Origin: Micromonospora zingiberis
GTDB taxonomy: Bacteria > Actinomycetota > Actinomycetes > Mycobacteriales > Micromonosporaceae
Direction: 5' to 3'
Length of the DNA stretch: 64,000 bases
Assembly: GCF_004331455.1 (NCBI RefSeq)
Contig: NZ_SJJR01000004.1
Span: 186,001 to 250,000, forward strand
Shown: in pieces, positions 1 to 8,771 of the stretch
How the letters are laid out: every line of letters begins with the position of its first letter
How positions within the stretch are numbered: position 1 is the stretch's first letter
Notes under the pieces: generated by a model
Told to the model about the DNA's origin: nothing
Seen by the model: the letters and a program-made list of their open reading frames with translations, nothing else
Databases searched by the model: none
Made by a program: the position numbers and the translations under genes

Positions 1-662
1 AGATCGTCGAGGCGATCTGGGTCGGCCGGCGGCCCGACTCGGTGGAGAACATGGTGCACACCTATATCGGCCGGCTGCGCCGAGCGCTCGAACCGCCCGG
101 CCACCGGCCGGCCCTGGCCCGGGTGCTCCGCTCCACCCGACCGGGTTACACCCTCGACATCCCGGCCGACGCGGTGGACACCATCCGCTTCGAACAGGAC
201 GTGCGGGGCGCCCGCGCCGCCCGCTCCCAGGCGGACCTGCCCCGGTCGCTCTACCTGTTCCAGCGGGGTCTCACCCGCTGGTCCGGTCGGGCGTTGCACG
301 AGGCCACCGGGCCGCTGGCCGAGGCCGAACGCATCCGGCTGGCCGAGCTGCGCCAGGACGTGCTGGAGGAGATGACCGGGGTCCGGCTCCTGCTCGGTGA
401 CATCGAGAACGTGGTCGCCGAACTGCGCTGGATGCTGGCCGAGCACCCGATGCGGGAGCGGCTGTGGGAGCTGCTGCTCATCGCGCTCGGGCAGACCTCC
501 CGGCGGGCGGAGGCGCTCACCGCCTTCCAGGACGCCCGGACCACACTGGCCGACCGGCTCGGCGTGGAACCGGGACACCGCCTCCAGGATCTGCACCGCC
601 GGCTGCTGCGCAGCGAACCGGTGACGGTGTGGCCGTGGTGGGAGCGGCGGGTCCCGGTCTGA
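1..662 (+). CDS. SARP-family transcriptional activator, C-terminal part (5' end outside window)
   Basis: The frame is open from the first full codon at position 3, so the start lies upstream of the window. The first residues (ENMVHTYIGRLRRALEP and a following RPGYTL) are the end of an OmpR-like winged-helix DNA-binding domain. They are followed by a helical bacterial transcriptional activation domain (BTAD) containing EHPMRERLWELLLIAL and ending GVEPGHRLQDLHRRLL. The protein stops right after the BTAD, with no NB-ARC ATPase, so it belongs to the small ActII-ORF4/RedD class of SARPs, which usually activate secondary-metabolite or exopolymer genes. It converges on the leftward glycosyltransferase operon; a regulatory link is only inferred. 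Confidence 0.9.
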   Translation, partial: IVEAIWVGRRPDSVENMVHTYIGRLRRALEPPGHRPALARVLRSTRPGYTLDIPADAVDTIRFEQDVRGARAARSQADLPRSLYLFQRGLTRWSGRALHEATGPLAEAERIRLAELRQDVLEEMTGVRLLLGDIENVVAELRWMLAEHPMRERLWELLLIALGQTSRRAEALTAFQDARTTLADRLGVEPGHRLQDLHRRLLRSEPVTVWPWWERRVPV

Positions 663-669
663 GTGGCGG

Positions 670-1293
670 TCACGGCCCGGCGACGGCGGCGGGGGTGAGG
701 ACGAAGAAGGCACCGGGGCCGGCCTCGCCGGCCTCCGGCGGCTGCCAGGTGGTGACGTCGAGCCCGCAGCCCCGGATCACCGCCACGAACTCCCGGGACC
801 GCTGCACGTCGTAGATCTGCACGAGGATCCGGCCCCGGGTGGTGAGCAGCCCCGGCAACCGGCGCAGCAGATCCGCCGCCTCCGCCACCGAGAGGTAGTA
901 GATGACCTCGCGCAGCAGGATGGCGTCGTACCGGTCCGGTGGGACGTATGTCCGGATGTCGGCCACCGCGTACGACGCGTCCGCCCGGTCGAGCGACCGG
1001 GCCGTCTCGATCGCCCGGCGGCTGATGTCCACCCCGTGGTAGTGCCGGTACCGGCCGCGCGAGAGGGCGAGGTTGGCGCTGGTGCCACAGCCCAGGTCGA
1101 GGATCCTCGGGTGCGGTGCCCACGTCTCGATCAGGGACAGCGGCACGCCGCCGTCGCCGGTCTCGTCGAGGTAGCCCCAGAGACCCAGCGCGTACTGGAC
1201 GTCCCAGAGGGCCGCGTTCAGCCGTGGGCTGCGCCGCACCAGCGCCCGGACGGGCGCGCCGACCCGACCCGCCATCGTCCTCAGCTTCGACAC
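670..1293 (-). CDS. Class I SAM-dependent methyltransferase
   Basis: Rossmann-type methyltransferase of about 207 residues. The SAM-binding motif I is ILDLGCGTSAN, followed by the acidic residue of strand 2 in GVDIS and by AILLREVIYYLS in the motif IV region. I chose the GTG at 1291-1293 because AGAGAGG lies about 10 bases upstream; an internal ATG at 1273-1275 is the alternative. It is the last gene of a leftward operon with a flippase-like protein and two glycosyltransferases, 64 bases after the former. A role in methylating the sugar or lipid product is plausible. The substrate cannot be read from the sequence. Confidence 0.85.
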   Translation of the reverse strand: MSKLRTMAGRVGAPVRALVRRSPRLNAALWDVQYALGLWGYLDETGDGGVPLSLIETWAPHPRILDLGCGTSANLALSRGRYRHYHGVDISRRAIETARSLDRADASYAVADIRTYVPPDRYDAILLREVIYYLSVAEAADLLRRLPGLLTTRGRILVQIYDVQRSREFVAVIRGCGLDVTTWQPPEAGEAGPGAFFVLTPAAVAGP

Positions 1294-1357
1294 GATGTCA
1301 CCGACCTCTCTCTGCCGCCGTGGCGATCCGGCGGTCGTAAATGCTGGCGGGGCCCGG

Positions 1358-2359
1358 TCAGCCGACCGGTGTCGGCCGCTCGACCGGGTCTTGTCGCGGC
1401 CCGGCGTCGACGCGCCGGTCGAGCCGGCGCCGACGGGTGTGCAGGTACTGGGCCAGCAGCAGGCCACCGCCGCCGACGGCCACCTCGCTGAGGGCGCAGA
1501 CCAGCCGGCTGATCAGCACCACCGGGGTGGCCACGGCCACCGGCAGCACGGTGGCCAGCCCGATCATCAGCACCGCCTCGCGTACCCCCAGGCCGTCCGG
1601 GGCGACCACCACCGCCAGGCCGGCGACGGTGGCGGCGGCGAACCCCGCCACGCAGATCAGGTACGACCGCACGGGCGGTGCGCCGGCGGCCACCGCGAGC
1701 AGCCACAGGTGATGCCCGGAGACGACCCAGGACAGTGACTGGGCGGCGATGGCCCGCCGCAGGCCGGACGGGGAGGCGGCGACCTGCGGTGGCGGGCGGC
1801 GCAGCAACCGGGCCGCCCAGGCGAGCCCACGGTTGAACAGCTCCGGGCGGACCACCAGCACGACCAGCGGGACCGTGGCGAGCAGCAGCCACCAGGTGGC
1901 GCCGGACAGCAGCGCCGGCCCGGCCGCCAACGCGACCGTCATCCCGGTCATCGCCACCACCGCCCAGCTGAGCAGGAACACCCCGGCCAGCCGGACCGGC
2001 CCCACCTCGATCTCCTTGCCCATCCGCAGCAGCACCGGCAGGGCGACGAAGCGGCCGGGGACGAACTTGGCCAGGAACCCCACGAAGAACAGCCGGTACG
2101 CGGTCCACCGGTCGACCGGCGCACCGAGGTCGACGAAGAGCGCCCGCCAGGAGGCCAGCCCCAACAGCAACCCGATGGCGTTGATCAGCAGGGCGCCGAC
2201 CAGCGCGGCTCCCACCCGCCACGGGTCGAGTTGGCCGGCCAACTCCGCCACCGGCGCCCAGTCCTGGGCGCGTACGAACAGCACCAGGCCGACGGTCAGG
2301 GCGACCACGAAGACGACGGTGAACGCGCGGTTGACCAGCCGCCACCAGCGGCCCTTCAT
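1358..2359 (-). CDS. Flippase-like membrane protein, UPF0104/LPG-synthase TM family
   Basis: An integral membrane protein of 333 residues with about eight hydrophobic segments, beginning NRAFTVVFVVALTVGLVLF. It has the family hallmarks FFVGFLAKFVPGRF in the middle and VVVAPDGLGVREAVL toward the end. The family covers the membrane half of lysyl-phosphatidylglycerol synthase and AglD-like proteins, and it often sits beside glycosyltransferases as a presumed lipid-linked sugar translocase. The start codon overlaps the stop of the upstream glycosyltransferase by four bases (ATGA), so the two are translationally coupled. The C-terminus ends in an Arg-rich cytoplasmic tail. Confidence 0.85.
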   Translation of the reverse strand: MKGRWWRLVNRAFTVVFVVALTVGLVLFVRAQDWAPVAELAGQLDPWRVGAALVGALLINAIGLLLGLASWRALFVDLGAPVDRWTAYRLFFVGFLAKFVPGRFVALPVLLRMGKEIEVGPVRLAGVFLLSWAVVAMTGMTVALAAGPALLSGATWWLLLATVPLVVLVVRPELFNRGLAWAARLLRRPPPQVAASPSGLRRAIAAQSLSWVVSGHHLWLLAVAAGAPPVRSYLICVAGFAAATVAGLAVVVAPDGLGVREAVLMIGLATVLPVAVATPVVLISRLVCALSEVAVGGGGLLLAQYLHTRRRRLDRRVDAGPRQDPVERPTPVG

Positions 2360-3393
2360 CGGCGCGACGCCACGGTGACCGGCCGGGACCCCACCGCGCG
2401 GACCCGCCGCAGCAGCGCGCCGGACACCCCCAGCCCCATCCCGACGAACTCCGTCAGGTGAGTCAGCCACCGCAGGCCGGCGGCGTAGAGCAGGAAGCGC
2501 GGGCCACGGTGCCGCAACGCGAACGCCAGCAACTCCCGGTCCGCCACGATGGCGGCGCCGACCAGGGTCACCGGCAGGGCGGCCAGCCAGGGTGACAGCA
2601 GGATCAGCGGCGCGGTGCCCACGGTCAGCCCACTGGAGACCATGCCGACCACCGACCCGAGGTCGACCCGGTGCGGGGTCCGCGCCTCGCCGCCCGCACC
2701 GGCGGCCGGACGTTCCCAGCGCCCGGCGACGACCGCACCGGCGTACGTCACCGCGCGGCGGAACAACTCCGACAGGTACGGCCGCAGCCGGTCCACGTCG
2801 TCGTGGCGACCGACCATCTCGGCGCTGACCCGGATCGCGTAGCGCTGCGGCAGCCGGGTGCCGAACTCCACGTCCTCGGCGTCGCGTAGCCGCTCGTCGA
2901 AGCCGCCGACCAGGTCGAAGACCGCCTTGGGCACGGCGGTGAGCGCGAACATCGTGGTCGTCGTCAGCCCGGCCGCCCGACGTCGCCAGAAGTGCTCGAA
3001 CAACGTCTTGTACGCCTCGACCGGGCCGTCGTCGTAGAGCGGGCGCAGATCGTAGATGCCCTGCACGACACCGCAGTCCGGGTACGCGGCGAGGGTGCGG
3101 ACCGCGACCGCCAGGGCGTCGGGTGCCAGGGCGATGTCCGAGTCGACGAAGAACAACACGTCACCGGTCGCCTGGGCGGCACCGGCGTTGCGGGCCGCCG
3201 ACACTCCCCGGTTGACCGGGAAGGCCAGCACGGTACAGGGGAACTCGGCCGCGATCCGCCGGGACCGGTCGGTGCTCGCGTCGTCGACGACGATCACCTC
3301 GGCCGGCGGTACGGTCTGGGCGTAGACCGCCGACAGACAGTCGCGCAGGGTCCGTTCCTTGTTGTAGTTGGGCACCACCACCGACACCCTCAC
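2356..3393 (-). CDS. Family 2 glycosyltransferase with C-terminal membrane segments
   Basis: A 345-residue GT2 enzyme. The N-terminal GT-A fold reads VSVVVPNYNKERTLRDCL, followed by EVIVVDDASTD, and the DXD-type metal-binding motif is FFVDSDIAL. GGFDERLRDAEDVEFGTR is the acceptor-side ED motif. Two or three hydrophobic stretches near the C-terminus (GTAPLILLSPWLAALPVTLVG and later) suggest membrane attachment. The GTG start at 3391-3393 overlaps the upstream stop by four bases (GTGA), which also rules out the longer open frame. It probably transfers a nucleotide-activated sugar to a polyprenyl or lipid acceptor supplied by this operon. Confidence 0.9.
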   Translation of the reverse strand: MRVSVVVPNYNKERTLRDCLSAVYAQTVPPAEVIVVDDASTDRSRRIAAEFPCTVLAFPVNRGVSAARNAGAAQATGDVLFFVDSDIALAPDALAVAVRTLAAYPDCGVVQGIYDLRPLYDDGPVEAYKTLFEHFWRRRAAGLTTTTMFALTAVPKAVFDLVGGFDERLRDAEDVEFGTRLPQRYAIRVSAEMVGRHDDVDRLRPYLSELFRRAVTYAGAVVAGRWERPAAGAGGEARTPHRVDLGSVVGMVSSGLTVGTAPLILLSPWLAALPVTLVGAAIVADRELLAFALRHRGPRFLLYAAGLRWLTHLTEFVGMGLGVSGALLRRVRAVGSRPVTVASRR

Positions 3394-4628
3394 CGGACCC
3401 ACCCCTCGGTACCGTCGCCGCCGGCCCGTCCGCCGCTCGGGCGCAGCGCCAGCCAGCCCAGCGCCGCGAACCCGACCAGCACGTACAGGTTGGTGTGCAG
3501 CAACTCCACGCCCCGGAAGTGCAGATCGGTGCCGCGCAGCCCGATGAGGGTCCAGGCGGCGCTGGCCACGAAGCCGACCCAGAGCAGCGCGCCGGCACCG
3601 ACGGCGACCCGGTCCCCGGCCCGCCGGCCGCGCACCACCAGCAGCACCAGGGCGGGTACGCACCACACCCAGTGGTGGTGCCAGGAGACCGGCGACACGA
3701 GTAGGCCGGTCGTCGCGCAGGCCAGCACGCCGAGAAACTGGTCACCGGCGCGGACACAGCGGACCGCGACCACGATCCCGGCCAACGCCGTCAGCACCGC
3801 CAGCGGCAGCCAGACGGCACGTACGTCGGCGGTGTCGCCGAGCCGGGCCAGCGCGCCGTGCAGCGACTGGTTCAGCACAGTTCGGGGGTCGCCGGTGACC
3901 CGGGCGGTGTCGAGTAGCCCGCCACCCCAGAACCGGACCGAGTCGACGGGCCGCCACGCGTAGCCGAGCCCGGCGGTGGCGAGAAACCCGGCCGTCGCCA
4001 CCCCGGCCGCGCGCCACCGGCGTAGGCAGAGCAGGTACCCCACGAAGATCAGCGGAGTCAGCTTGATCCCGGCGGCGATGCCCACCCCCAGCCCACGCCA
4101 GCGGCTGTCCGGGTCGCCGGTCAGGTCCAGCAACACGATCAGCATCAGGAAGATGCCCACCTGGCCGACCTGGAGGTGACCGGCGACCGGGAAGACCGGC
4201 AGCACCGCGATCGTGCCGAGCAGAACGGCAGCGGCGCCGGTACCCGCGCCAGCGGCCCGCAGCGCCGCGCGCACCACGGCCGCCAGCGCGACGACCGTGG
4301 CCATCGACCAGATCCCGATGCCGGTCGTGGCGCTGACGTAGGCCAGCGGTTGCAGGAGCAGGGCGGCGAACGGCGGGTACGTGAAGCCCAGCACGATACC
4401 GTCCGCACCCTGGTGGGTGGCGTCGTAGAGCCGCCCGTCGCCACCGGCGGCGGCGATCGCGGCCGTCCGGTAGACGGCGAGGTCTCCCCAGAACCGGCCG
4501 GTGCTCCGGTGTACGACGACCGTGGCGGCGGCCACCAGGCCCGCGAGCACCAGCAGCGCGGTGGCGGGTAGTGCCGTGCGGAGCCGGCGATCCGGCCGAG
4601 GACCCGCCGCCGGCGAGAGGACCGTCAC
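3390..4628 (-). CDS. GT87-type polyprenyl-phosphate-dependent mannosyltransferase-like protein (DUF2029)
   Basis: A 412-residue polytopic membrane protein with about ten hydrophobic helices. The signature of the GT87/DUF2029 family is present: an early loop FWGDLAVYRTAA with the conserved Asp, then FTYPPFAALLLQPLAYVS, and later GIAAGIKLTPLIFVGYLL. Family members such as mycobacterial PimE use polyprenyl-phosphate mannose as donor and build lipoglycans outside the membrane. It is the first gene of the leftward operon and overlaps the GT2 gene by four bases. The sugar and acceptor are not determinable here. A 516-base gene-free region lies upstream. Confidence 0.88.
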   Translation of the reverse strand: MTVLSPAAGPRPDRRLRTALPATALLVLAGLVAAATVVVHRSTGRFWGDLAVYRTAAIAAAGGDGRLYDATHQGADGIVLGFTYPPFAALLLQPLAYVSATTGIGIWSMATVVALAAVVRAALRAAGAGTGAAAVLLGTIAVLPVFPVAGHLQVGQVGIFLMLIVLLDLTGDPDSRWRGLGVGIAAGIKLTPLIFVGYLLCLRRWRAAGVATAGFLATAGLGYAWRPVDSVRFWGGGLLDTARVTGDPRTVLNQSLHGALARLGDTADVRAVWLPLAVLTALAGIVVAVRCVRAGDQFLGVLACATTGLLVSPVSWHHHWVWCVPALVLLVVRGRRAGDRVAVGAGALLWVGFVASAAWTLIGLRGTDLHFRGVELLHTNLYVLVGFAALGWLALRPSGGRAGGDGTEGWVR

Positions 4629-5144
4629 CGAATTCCCCCTTCGAAGGTCGGTGGGCAGACGGTAACAATCGATATGTCAATGCTTCCTGGAACTGACCTG
4701 GATTACCCACGGCCAGGGCCGACGGCGCCGATCCGGGCAGAGCGAGGTACAGCTCGCCGTTGCGGTGACATGGCGGTGTCCCGGGCGTCGCAAGTCCACC
4801 ACTCCGCCGAAGCGGAGTTGATCAACCGGCGGGCGGTCGGCCATGTGGACGGCGTGCTCTCGTCGACCCGTCGCGCTGAGCGCTGGCGGGCGGGTCGCCT
4901 CCGCTGGCTCGCCGACTACGCGCCATAGAGTGACGTGCGTCAATTGAGTCAAAGCTGTGACGGCTTTGCGTCAAAGCGCTGGTTGCAGGGCAAATTGTGG
5001 CGACCGAATGATGCGTACGCCCAGGTCGTGGCGTGTTGTTGAGGTGCCCGTGATCCGACACGCTCTTTTCATTGCGATCAACGATTGTCAATCAATATGC
5101 TTCGAGTCGCTCCGTTGTGGAGACCAAGGACTAGGGAGGTCCTC
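4629..5144. other. Divergent intergenic region between glycosyltransferase operon and protease gene
   Basis: This stretch separates two divergent genes and should hold both promoters. The short open frames inside it show no ribosome site or recognisable product. It is more AT-rich than its surroundings near 4660-4680 and 5060-5105. The only structured element I see is the cluster of short repeats at 4937-4975, listed separately. Confidence 0.5.
4937..4975. promoter_or_regulatory. Clustered GCGTCAA repeats with an inverted repeat
   Basis: Three related heptamers occur in 39 bases: GCGTCAA at 4937-4943, GAGTCAA at 4946-4952 and GCGTCAA at 4969-4975. An inverted repeat CAAAGC (4950-4955) and GCTTTG (4963-4968) overlaps them. 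Read on the minus strand the heptamers contain TTGACG and TTGACT, which resemble -35 hexamers. This may be an operator or promoter for either divergent gene; no regulator can be named. Confidence 0.4.
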
Positions 5145-6155
5145 TTGAAATTAACCCTGCGTTGGACTGCGATGGCTGGACTATCGGCAGCGCTAGTCCT
5201 GGGGGGCGCACCGGCCGCCAATGCAAATCCCACGACAATCGAGAACAACGGCAACACCAGCACCGTCGCGCGTACCAGTGACGGTCGCGCGATCACCAAC
5301 GACAAGATTGCCAAGGAGGTCGCCGAGTTCTGGACGCCGGAGCGGATGGCCTCCGCCGTCGACCTGACCTTCGCCCGGCCCGGCGGAGCCGTCGAGTCGC
5401 CGAGCCGCGCGCCGAAGCCCACCGGGCCGGCGGGCACGGTCGCGCCCATGGCGCCGCGGGCGGCGGTGACCGGCGATGACGTCAGCACGCTGGTCAACGA
5501 GTCGCTGGCGGTCGGCAAGGTCTACTTCACCATGCCCAACGGTGCCACCGCCTCCTGCTCGGCCAGTACGGTCGCCAGCGGCAAGCGGCGGCTCGTGGTG
5601 ACCGCTGGCCACTGCGTGCACCAGGGTGCCGGTGGACAGTGGTACAGCAACTGGCAGTTCGTCCCGCGGTACCGCAACGGCGCCCGGCCGTTCGGCACCT
5701 TCGTGGCGTCCAGCCTGAACACCCGCACCGCGTGGATCAACAGCAGCAGCTACGCCGAGGACATGGGCATCGCCGTCATGAACAACGGCGGCTCCTGGGG
5801 ACTCAAGGTCGTCGACACGGTCGGCGGTCACGGCCTGCGCTGGAACTGGGGATACAGCGTTTCGGTGACGGCGCTCGGCTACCCGTCGAATCTCGGCGGC
5901 GGGGAAAGCCAGTACTACTGCCAAGGCACCACCTGGAATGCCGGCGGCCAGCAGATCCGAATGTGGTGCAACATGACCTACGGTTCCAGTGGCGGACCCT
6001 GGCTCCAGGAATACAACGACGCAACCGGTTACGGGTTCATTAACAGTGTCGTGAGTCACGGCGACAATCCGGGTAACGGTCAATTCGACGGCCCGTACTT
6101 CGACGACGACATCAAGAGCCTCTACGACTTCGCGGAAGCTATTTCCCCCGCGTAG
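5145..6155 (+). CDS. Secreted trypsin/V8-like serine endopeptidase (S1 family)
   Basis: A secreted protease of 336 residues. I chose the TTG start at 5145-5147 because AGGGAGG lies six bases upstream and it gives a clean signal peptide (KLTLRW, then a hydrophobic stretch, cleavage near ANA-NP). A pro-region of about 100 residues follows. The catalytic triad is visible: His156 in VVTAGHC, Asp206 in YAEDMGIAV and Ser282 in GSSGGPW. Four Cys in the mature domain could form disulfides. The compact chymotrypsin fold resembles V8-type extracellular proteases of actinomycetes. The earlier in-frame ATG at 5085 would put about 20 residues before the signal and lacks a ribosome site. Substrate specificity is unknown. 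Confidence 0.9.
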   Translation: MKLTLRWTAMAGLSAALVLGGAPAANANPTTIENNGNTSTVARTSDGRAITNDKIAKEVAEFWTPERMASAVDLTFARPGGAVESPSRAPKPTGPAGTVAPMAPRAAVTGDDVSTLVNESLAVGKVYFTMPNGATASCSASTVASGKRRLVVTAGHCVHQGAGGQWYSNWQFVPRYRNGARPFGTFVASSLNTRTAWINSSSYAEDMGIAVMNNGGSWGLKVVDTVGGHGLRWNWGYSVSVTALGYPSNLGGGESQYYCQGTTWNAGGQQIRMWCNMTYGSSGGPWLQEYNDATGYGFINSVVSHGDNPGNGQFDGPYFDDDIKSLYDFAEAISPA

Positions 6156-6168
6156 GGCGGCGTGTGCG

Positions 6169-6196
6169 AGAGCCCTGGCCGAACGGCCAGGGCTCT
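6169..6196. terminator. Intrinsic-type hairpin after the protease gene
   Basis: A perfect 12-bp stem, AGAGCCCTGGCC paired with GGCCAGGGCTCT around a GAAC loop, begins 13 bases after the protease stop. There is no long T-run, as is common for actinomycete terminators. Confidence 0.85.
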
Positions 6197-6416
6197 TCAC
6201 GCATTCCGACGAACACCGGAGCCCTCGGCCTGCGGAGGGTAACCGTGTGTGGGCGGGGTTGCGGCCGTCCGCCGGCAGACATCCAGGCCGATCGAACTGT
6301 CGTCCGGGTGCTGGTAGGTTGCCCGACATGGATCATGAAGCGGCGGGTGGGTTCACGGGGGTATCGGTGGATCTGCCGGTGGCCGCCGGCCGACGCCGGT
6401 ATCCCGCCGCCAGCCG

Positions 6417-7235
6417 ATGATGGTCGCGGCAACAGGTCTCAGCCAGTCGGCGGGGGCCTGGTGGGAGTGGGTGGCGATCCTCGGCGCGGGCTTCTGGGCC
6501 GGGATGATCAACGTCGTGGTGGGATCGGGCACCCTGGTCTCCTTCCCCGTTCTCCTGCTGTGTGGCTACCCACCGCTGGTCGCGAACATCTCCAACACCA
6601 TCGGCCTGGTCGGCGGAAGCCTCTCCGGCACCATCGGGTACCGGCGTGAACTGCGCCAGAACCGCAGCCTGGCGCGGATCCTGCTACCCGCCTCCATCGT
6701 CGGCGGGGTCGGCGGTTCGCTCGCCCTGCTCGTGCTGCCGGCCGAGGCATTCGACACCATCGTGCCCGTGCTCATCGCCGGCGGAGTCCTGATGGTCGTG
6801 GCCGGGCCGCTCGTGCAACGCCGAGCGGCGCGCCACGCCGACCCGGCAGGTCGGGCGAGCACGATCTCCACCGGCCGCCTGGGCGGCATCGTCGGCGGCG
6901 TCCTCGTACTCGGGATCTACGGTGGCTACTTCGGCGCCGCCCAGGGCATCCTCGTCGTCGGGCTGTTGAGCATTCTCACGACCGAATCCATGCAGTCACT
7001 CAACGCCCTCAAGAACCTGCTGGTGATGACGGTCAACCTGATCGCCGCGATCGTGTTCATGCTGGTGGCGTGGAACTCGATCGACTGGCTCGCGGTCGCG
7101 CTCATCGCCAGCGGCGCCACCGTCGGCGGTATCGTCGGCGCCCGCGTCGGCAGGCGGCTGCCGTCGACCCTCCTGCGCGCCCTCATCGTCGTCATCGGCA
7201 CCGCCGCGATCGTCAACCTGCTGTTTCTCCGCTGA
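6417..7235 (+). CDS. TauE/SafE-family sulfite/anion exporter-like membrane protein
   Basis: A 272-residue polytopic membrane protein with about eight hydrophobic segments. It has the TauE/SafE hallmark GMINVVVGSGTLVSFPVLLL near the N-terminus and its internal counterpart GGYFGAAQGILVVGLLSIL in the second half, reflecting the duplicated four-helix unit. Family members move sulfite, sulfoacetate or related organosulfur anions, but many are uncharacterised. Two consecutive ATG codons at 6417 and 6420 are possible starts, with no clear Shine-Dalgarno site. No sulfur-metabolism genes are adjacent, so the cargo is unknown. It converges on the next gene. Confidence 0.85.
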   Translation: MMVAATGLSQSAGAWWEWVAILGAGFWAGMINVVVGSGTLVSFPVLLLCGYPPLVANISNTIGLVGGSLSGTIGYRRELRQNRSLARILLPASIVGGVGGSLALLVLPAEAFDTIVPVLIAGGVLMVVAGPLVQRRAARHADPAGRASTISTGRLGGIVGGVLVLGIYGGYFGAAQGILVVGLLSILTTESMQSLNALKNLLVMTVNLIAAIVFMLVAWNSIDWLAVALIASGATVGGIVGARVGRRLPSTLLRALIVVIGTAAIVNLLFLR

Positions 7236-7244
7236 CGGCACACC

Positions 7245-7274
7245 GGCACCGAGCCGGCGGGGCACCGAGCCGGC
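7245..7274. repeat. Tandem direct repeat between convergent genes
   Basis: GGCACCGAGCCGGC occurs at 7245-7258 and again at 7261-7274, a 16-base period. The repeat fills most of the 38-base gap between the TauE-type gene and the convergent methyltransferase. The internal CCGG pairs could fold small hairpins, so it may act as a weak bidirectional terminator. Confidence 0.6.
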
Positions 7275-8101
7275 TACCCCTGAGCCCGTTCGGCGCGCTG
7301 CCCAGCACGCAGGAACGTCAGGTAACAGCGTGCCACCCGGTCGCCCATCCGGGTGCGGATGCGCTCGGCAACGGCGTCGAGCAGCGGCTCACGGACGTCG
7401 CGGTCGAGCCGGCGATATGGCGAGGTCGAGCGAAGCAGATCGGCGAAGCCGTCCCCGTCGAACCACTGAGTGGTCGGGTACCAGCGAACGATGGTGGGGC
7501 CGAACAGGTCGCCGGACGCCTCGGCCAGTCCCCGACCCTCGTCGGTGCGGCGTACCTCGTCCGCACGTGGTGGATGCCCCCAGTCGGGGTTCCCGGGAGA
7601 GAAGTGCTCGTGGAGATCGGCGGTCTCGGCGTACACCTCCGGCTCTCCCGGCCGGCGGACGACGACGTGGCCGAGCAGCGCCAGCCAGCCGCCAGGACGC
7701 AGCACCTCGTACGCTCGCCGCCACCCTGTCGACGGGTCGACCCAGTGCCAGGCCGACGCGGCCACCAGGACGTCGAAGCGCGCACCGTGGTCGTCCCAGT
7801 CCTCGAACCTAGCCGTCTCGACGGTGACGTTGTCGAAGGCGGCGAGCCGTTGGCGAGCGAGTGCGGCCATGCCCGCGCCCGGTTCGACGGCGGTCACCGA
7901 ACACCCCAGCGCCGCCAGCGACCGCGTCGCCTGACCGGTACCGCAGCCCACCTCCAGCACCGGCGAGCCATCGTCCACACCGGTGACGGCGACGAGGTCC
8001 GCGAACAGCTCGTCGGGGTATCCCGGCCGGACTCGGTCGTAGAGCTCCGGCACCTCGTTGAAAACCCGACCGAGGTCACGTCGATCCGAGCGGCCGGTCA
8101 T
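7274..8101 (-). CDS. Class I SAM-dependent methyltransferase
   Basis: A 275-residue enzyme of the UbiE/type 11 methyltransferase group. Motif I is VLEVGCGTGQATRSLA, motif II contains VEPGAGM, and the motif III region is AASAWHWVDPSTGW with RPGGWLALLG after it. The N-terminus FNEVPELYDRVRPGYPDELF matches actinobacterial small-molecule methyltransferases of unassigned substrate. I placed the start at the ATG at 8099-8101, since the longer upstream reading is low-complexity Arg/Gly/Pro. It stands alone on the minus strand, 85 bases from the next minus-strand gene. Confidence 0.85.
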   Translation of the reverse strand: MTGRSDRRDLGRVFNEVPELYDRVRPGYPDELFADLVAVTGVDDGSPVLEVGCGTGQATRSLAALGCSVTAVEPGAGMAALARQRLAAFDNVTVETARFEDWDDHGARFDVLVAASAWHWVDPSTGWRRAYEVLRPGGWLALLGHVVVRRPGEPEVYAETADLHEHFSPGNPDWGHPPRADEVRRTDEGRGLAEASGDLFGPTIVRWYPTTQWFDGDGFADLLRSTSPYRRLDRDVREPLLDAVAERIRTRMGDRVARCYLTFLRAGQRAERAQG

Positions 8102-8186
8102 GGCGCCATCCTGCCCGACACCGTCGCCGACGTGCGGGCCGTTCCACGAGCAGGGACGGCCGCGCGAGCACGGTCGGGTCATCCGG

Positions 8187-8771
8187 TCACAGGCCGGCCG
8201 CGGCGTCGTACCGGCGGCGTAGGTCGGCCATCTCCGAGGGGGCCAGCGCCTCCTTGAGCGCCGGCTCGGCGAACTTGGGCGGGAACATCTCCCGCAGCCG
8301 GTCGACGAACCGGACGTCCTCGGTCGCCTCGACCACCTGGATGCCCATCGGCTCGGTGGACATGTCGATGATCACCGGGCCGGCCAGCTTGACCGCCCAG
8401 TCCCAGGTGCGCTTCTGCTCGGCGACACCGCAGAGGTGGAAGCCGTACACCGTCCGCACGTCGGCGAGCGTGCTGGCCTCGGACGGTTCGTAACCGTAGA
8501 CGTGGACCCCGCAGATCACCGCCGGCTTCGTCTGCTCACCGTTTACCGCCTGCTGAGGGCTGTGTCCCGCGTGGTTGTGCTGCTCCGGGTCGGCCTGTTC
8601 GAGCGTTACCCGCATCCGGGTCATGATCTGCTCCTGTAGATCCGCCGGCTCGGCCTCCCCGCCGGCCGAGTTGACCAGTACGGCCGTGCCGGTCGAGACC
8701 ACCACCAGGATCGCCGCCACCCACACGTAGCGGTTCCGGTACCACCCCGCGATGCCTGCTCGGGAAACCAT
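8187..8771 (-). CDS. Membrane-anchored extracytoplasmic protein, function unknown
   Basis: A 194-residue protein with a short basic N-terminus, one hydrophobic segment (YVWVAAILVVVSTGTAVLV, about residues 15-33) and a soluble remainder outside the membrane. Two Cys in the soluble domain (AVICGVHVYGYEP and YGFHLCGVAEQ) could form a disulfide, and HNHAGHS is a short His cluster that might bind metal. It ends in a predicted helix (APSEMADLRRRYDAAAGL). I do not recognise the family. A GAGG-type ribosome site is weakly present upstream of the ATG. It is divergent from the flavoprotein gene across a 434-base gap. Confidence 0.7.
   Translation of the reverse strand: MVSRAGIAGWYRNRYVWVAAILVVVSTGTAVLVNSAGGEAEPADLQEQIMTRMRVTLEQADPEQHNHAGHSPQQAVNGEQTKPAVICGVHVYGYEPSEASTLADVRTVYGFHLCGVAEQKRTWDWAVKLAGPVIIDMSTEPMGIQVVEATEDVRFVDRLREMFPPKFAEPALKEALAPSEMADLRRRYDAAAGL

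Noticed and set aside
4674..5148. Short open frames in the gap before the protease
   Set aside because: None has a ribosome site, plausible composition or recognisable product.
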